From Clostridia bacterium (GTDB lineage Bacteria; Bacillota; Clostridia; Oscillospirales; QAMX01), in contig JAFYNU010000064.1 of assembly GCA_017547975.1 (NCBI GenBank), forward strand, positions 1-5,789: DNA of 5,789 nt, given 5' to 3'. Position 1 is the stretch's first letter; every line of letters starts with the position of its first letter. Below the pieces are notes generated by a model. The model was not told the origin of the DNA. It searched no databases and saw nothing but the letters and a program-made list of their open reading frames with translations. Shown one piece after another: positions 5,251 to 5,789 of this stretch. Made by a program: the position numbers and the translations under genes.

Positions 5251-5789
5251 ATGGCTCTTGTCACTACGACCGAAATGTTCAAAAAGGCCTATGACGGCGG
5301 TTACGCTGTTGGCGCTTTCAACGTTAACAATATGGAAATCGTCCAGGGTATTACCGAAGCCTGCCGCGAAGAAAAGGCTCCCGTTATCCTGCAGGTATCC
5401 AAGGGTGCCCGCGCTTACGCCAACCATACCTACCTGGTTAAGCTGGTTGAGGCTGCTGTCATCGAGTGCCCCGAGATTCCCATCGCTCTGCACCTGGACC
5501 ACGGCGATTCCTTCGAGACCTGTAAGTCCTGCATCGACGGCGGCTTTACCTCCGTTATGATCGACGCTTCCAGCAAGTCCTTCGAAGAAAACATCGAAAT
5601 CACCAAGAAGGTCGTTGAATACGCCCACGCTCACGGTGTTGTTGTTGAAGCCGAACTTGGTTCCCTGGCCGGTATCGAAGACGAAGTCAACGTTTCCGCC
5701 GAAGCCGCTTCCTACACCCGTCCCGAAGAAGTTGAAGAATTCGTAACCCGCACCGGTTGTGACTCCCTGGCCATCGCCATCGGCACCTC
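5251..5789 (+). CDS. fba: Class II fructose-1,6-bisphosphate aldolase, 5' part (runs off the window)
   Basis: The first 179 codons of a zinc-dependent aldolase that cleaves fructose 1,6-bisphosphate to dihydroxyacetone phosphate and glyceraldehyde 3-phosphate in glycolysis, and does the reverse in gluconeogenesis. Seen here are YAVGAFNVNN (18-27), ALHLDHGDS (79-87) with catalytic D83 and zinc ligand H84, SVMIDAS (101-107), and VEAELGSLAGIEDE (132-145) with E135. The window ends at AIAIGT, just before the expected SHG zinc-ligand motif. The insert after LAGIEDE and the overall sequence resemble the roughly 310-325-residue type B enzymes, such as that of Giardia, so a little under 60% is probably present. 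The reading frame is open with no defect. Codon use is strongly biased (AAG, GAA, ATC, GTT, TCC, CGC preferred) compared with its neighbours, as expected for a very highly expressed gene. Start: ATG at 5251 with AAAGGAG and a strong promoter. Confidence 0.95.
   Translation, partial: MALVTTTEMFKKAYDGGYAVGAFNVNNMEIVQGITEACREEKAPVILQVSKGARAYANHTYLVKLVEAAVIECPEIPIALHLDHGDSFETCKSCIDGGFTSVMIDASSKSFEENIEITKKVVEYAHAHGVVVEAELGSLAGIEDEVNVSAEAASYTRPEEVEEFVTRTGCDSLAIAIGT

Noticed and set aside
5245..5634. A 129-codon minus-strand frame opposite the aldolase start
   Set aside because: It is antisense to strongly biased aldolase codons, which commonly creates such shadows, and it has no promoter.
1..5789. 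Defence system, mobile element, CRISPR array or phage remnant
   Set aside because: No repeats, transposase, integrase, nuclease-helicase module or target-site duplications are visible. All genes look like core or metabolic functions.

Overview
This is an ordinary-looking chromosomal window. It most likely comes from a low-to-medium-GC Firmicute of class Clostridia, possibly a Lachnospiraceae-like gut or rumen anaerobe. That assignment is an inference from four things: the long (about 397-residue) clostridial form of PRPP synthetase, the 'GPAGN' subfamily of endonuclease IV-like proteins, a clostridial-style DUF1015 protein, and textbook sigma-A promoters (TTGNNN-17-TATAAT, often with an extended TGn -10) with AGGAG ribosome binding sites. 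There are no tRNA, rRNA, CRISPR, insertion sequence or phage signals.

Layout. (1) Positions 34-2160, minus strand: an endonuclease IV-like TIM-barrel gene followed 69 bp downstream by ribose-phosphate pyrophosphokinase (prs). One strong promoter lies ahead of the nuclease-like gene, and the gap before prs holds a small hairpin and no convincing promoter. (2) Positions 2371-3837, plus strand, divergent from unit 1: a two-gene operon of integral membrane proteins. The first resembles the phytol/dolichol kinase family (plant VTE5). The second belongs to DUF92/TMEM19 (plant VTE6, phytyl-phosphate kinase). It has its own extended -10 promoter and ends in a terminator shared with the convergent gene. 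(3) Positions 3878-5101, minus strand: a DUF1015 protein of unknown biochemical role. (4) From 5251 to the window edge, plus strand: the first 179 codons of class II fructose-1,6-bisphosphate aldolase, divergent from the DUF1015 gene, with the two -35 elements only 9 bp apart.

How the genes work together. prs (PRPP supply), the aldolase (glycolysis) and the nuclease-like gene (possible base-excision repair) look like independent housekeeping genes. The most interesting unit is the middle operon. Two consecutive kinases of the VTE5 and VTE6 types would convert a free isoprenoid alcohol to its monophosphate and then its diphosphate. That is a complete prenol-salvage route, here in a genome segment with no sign of photosynthesis or tocopherol synthesis. 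Its substrate cannot be read from the sequence. All complete genes are intact, with no frameshifts or pseudogenes.
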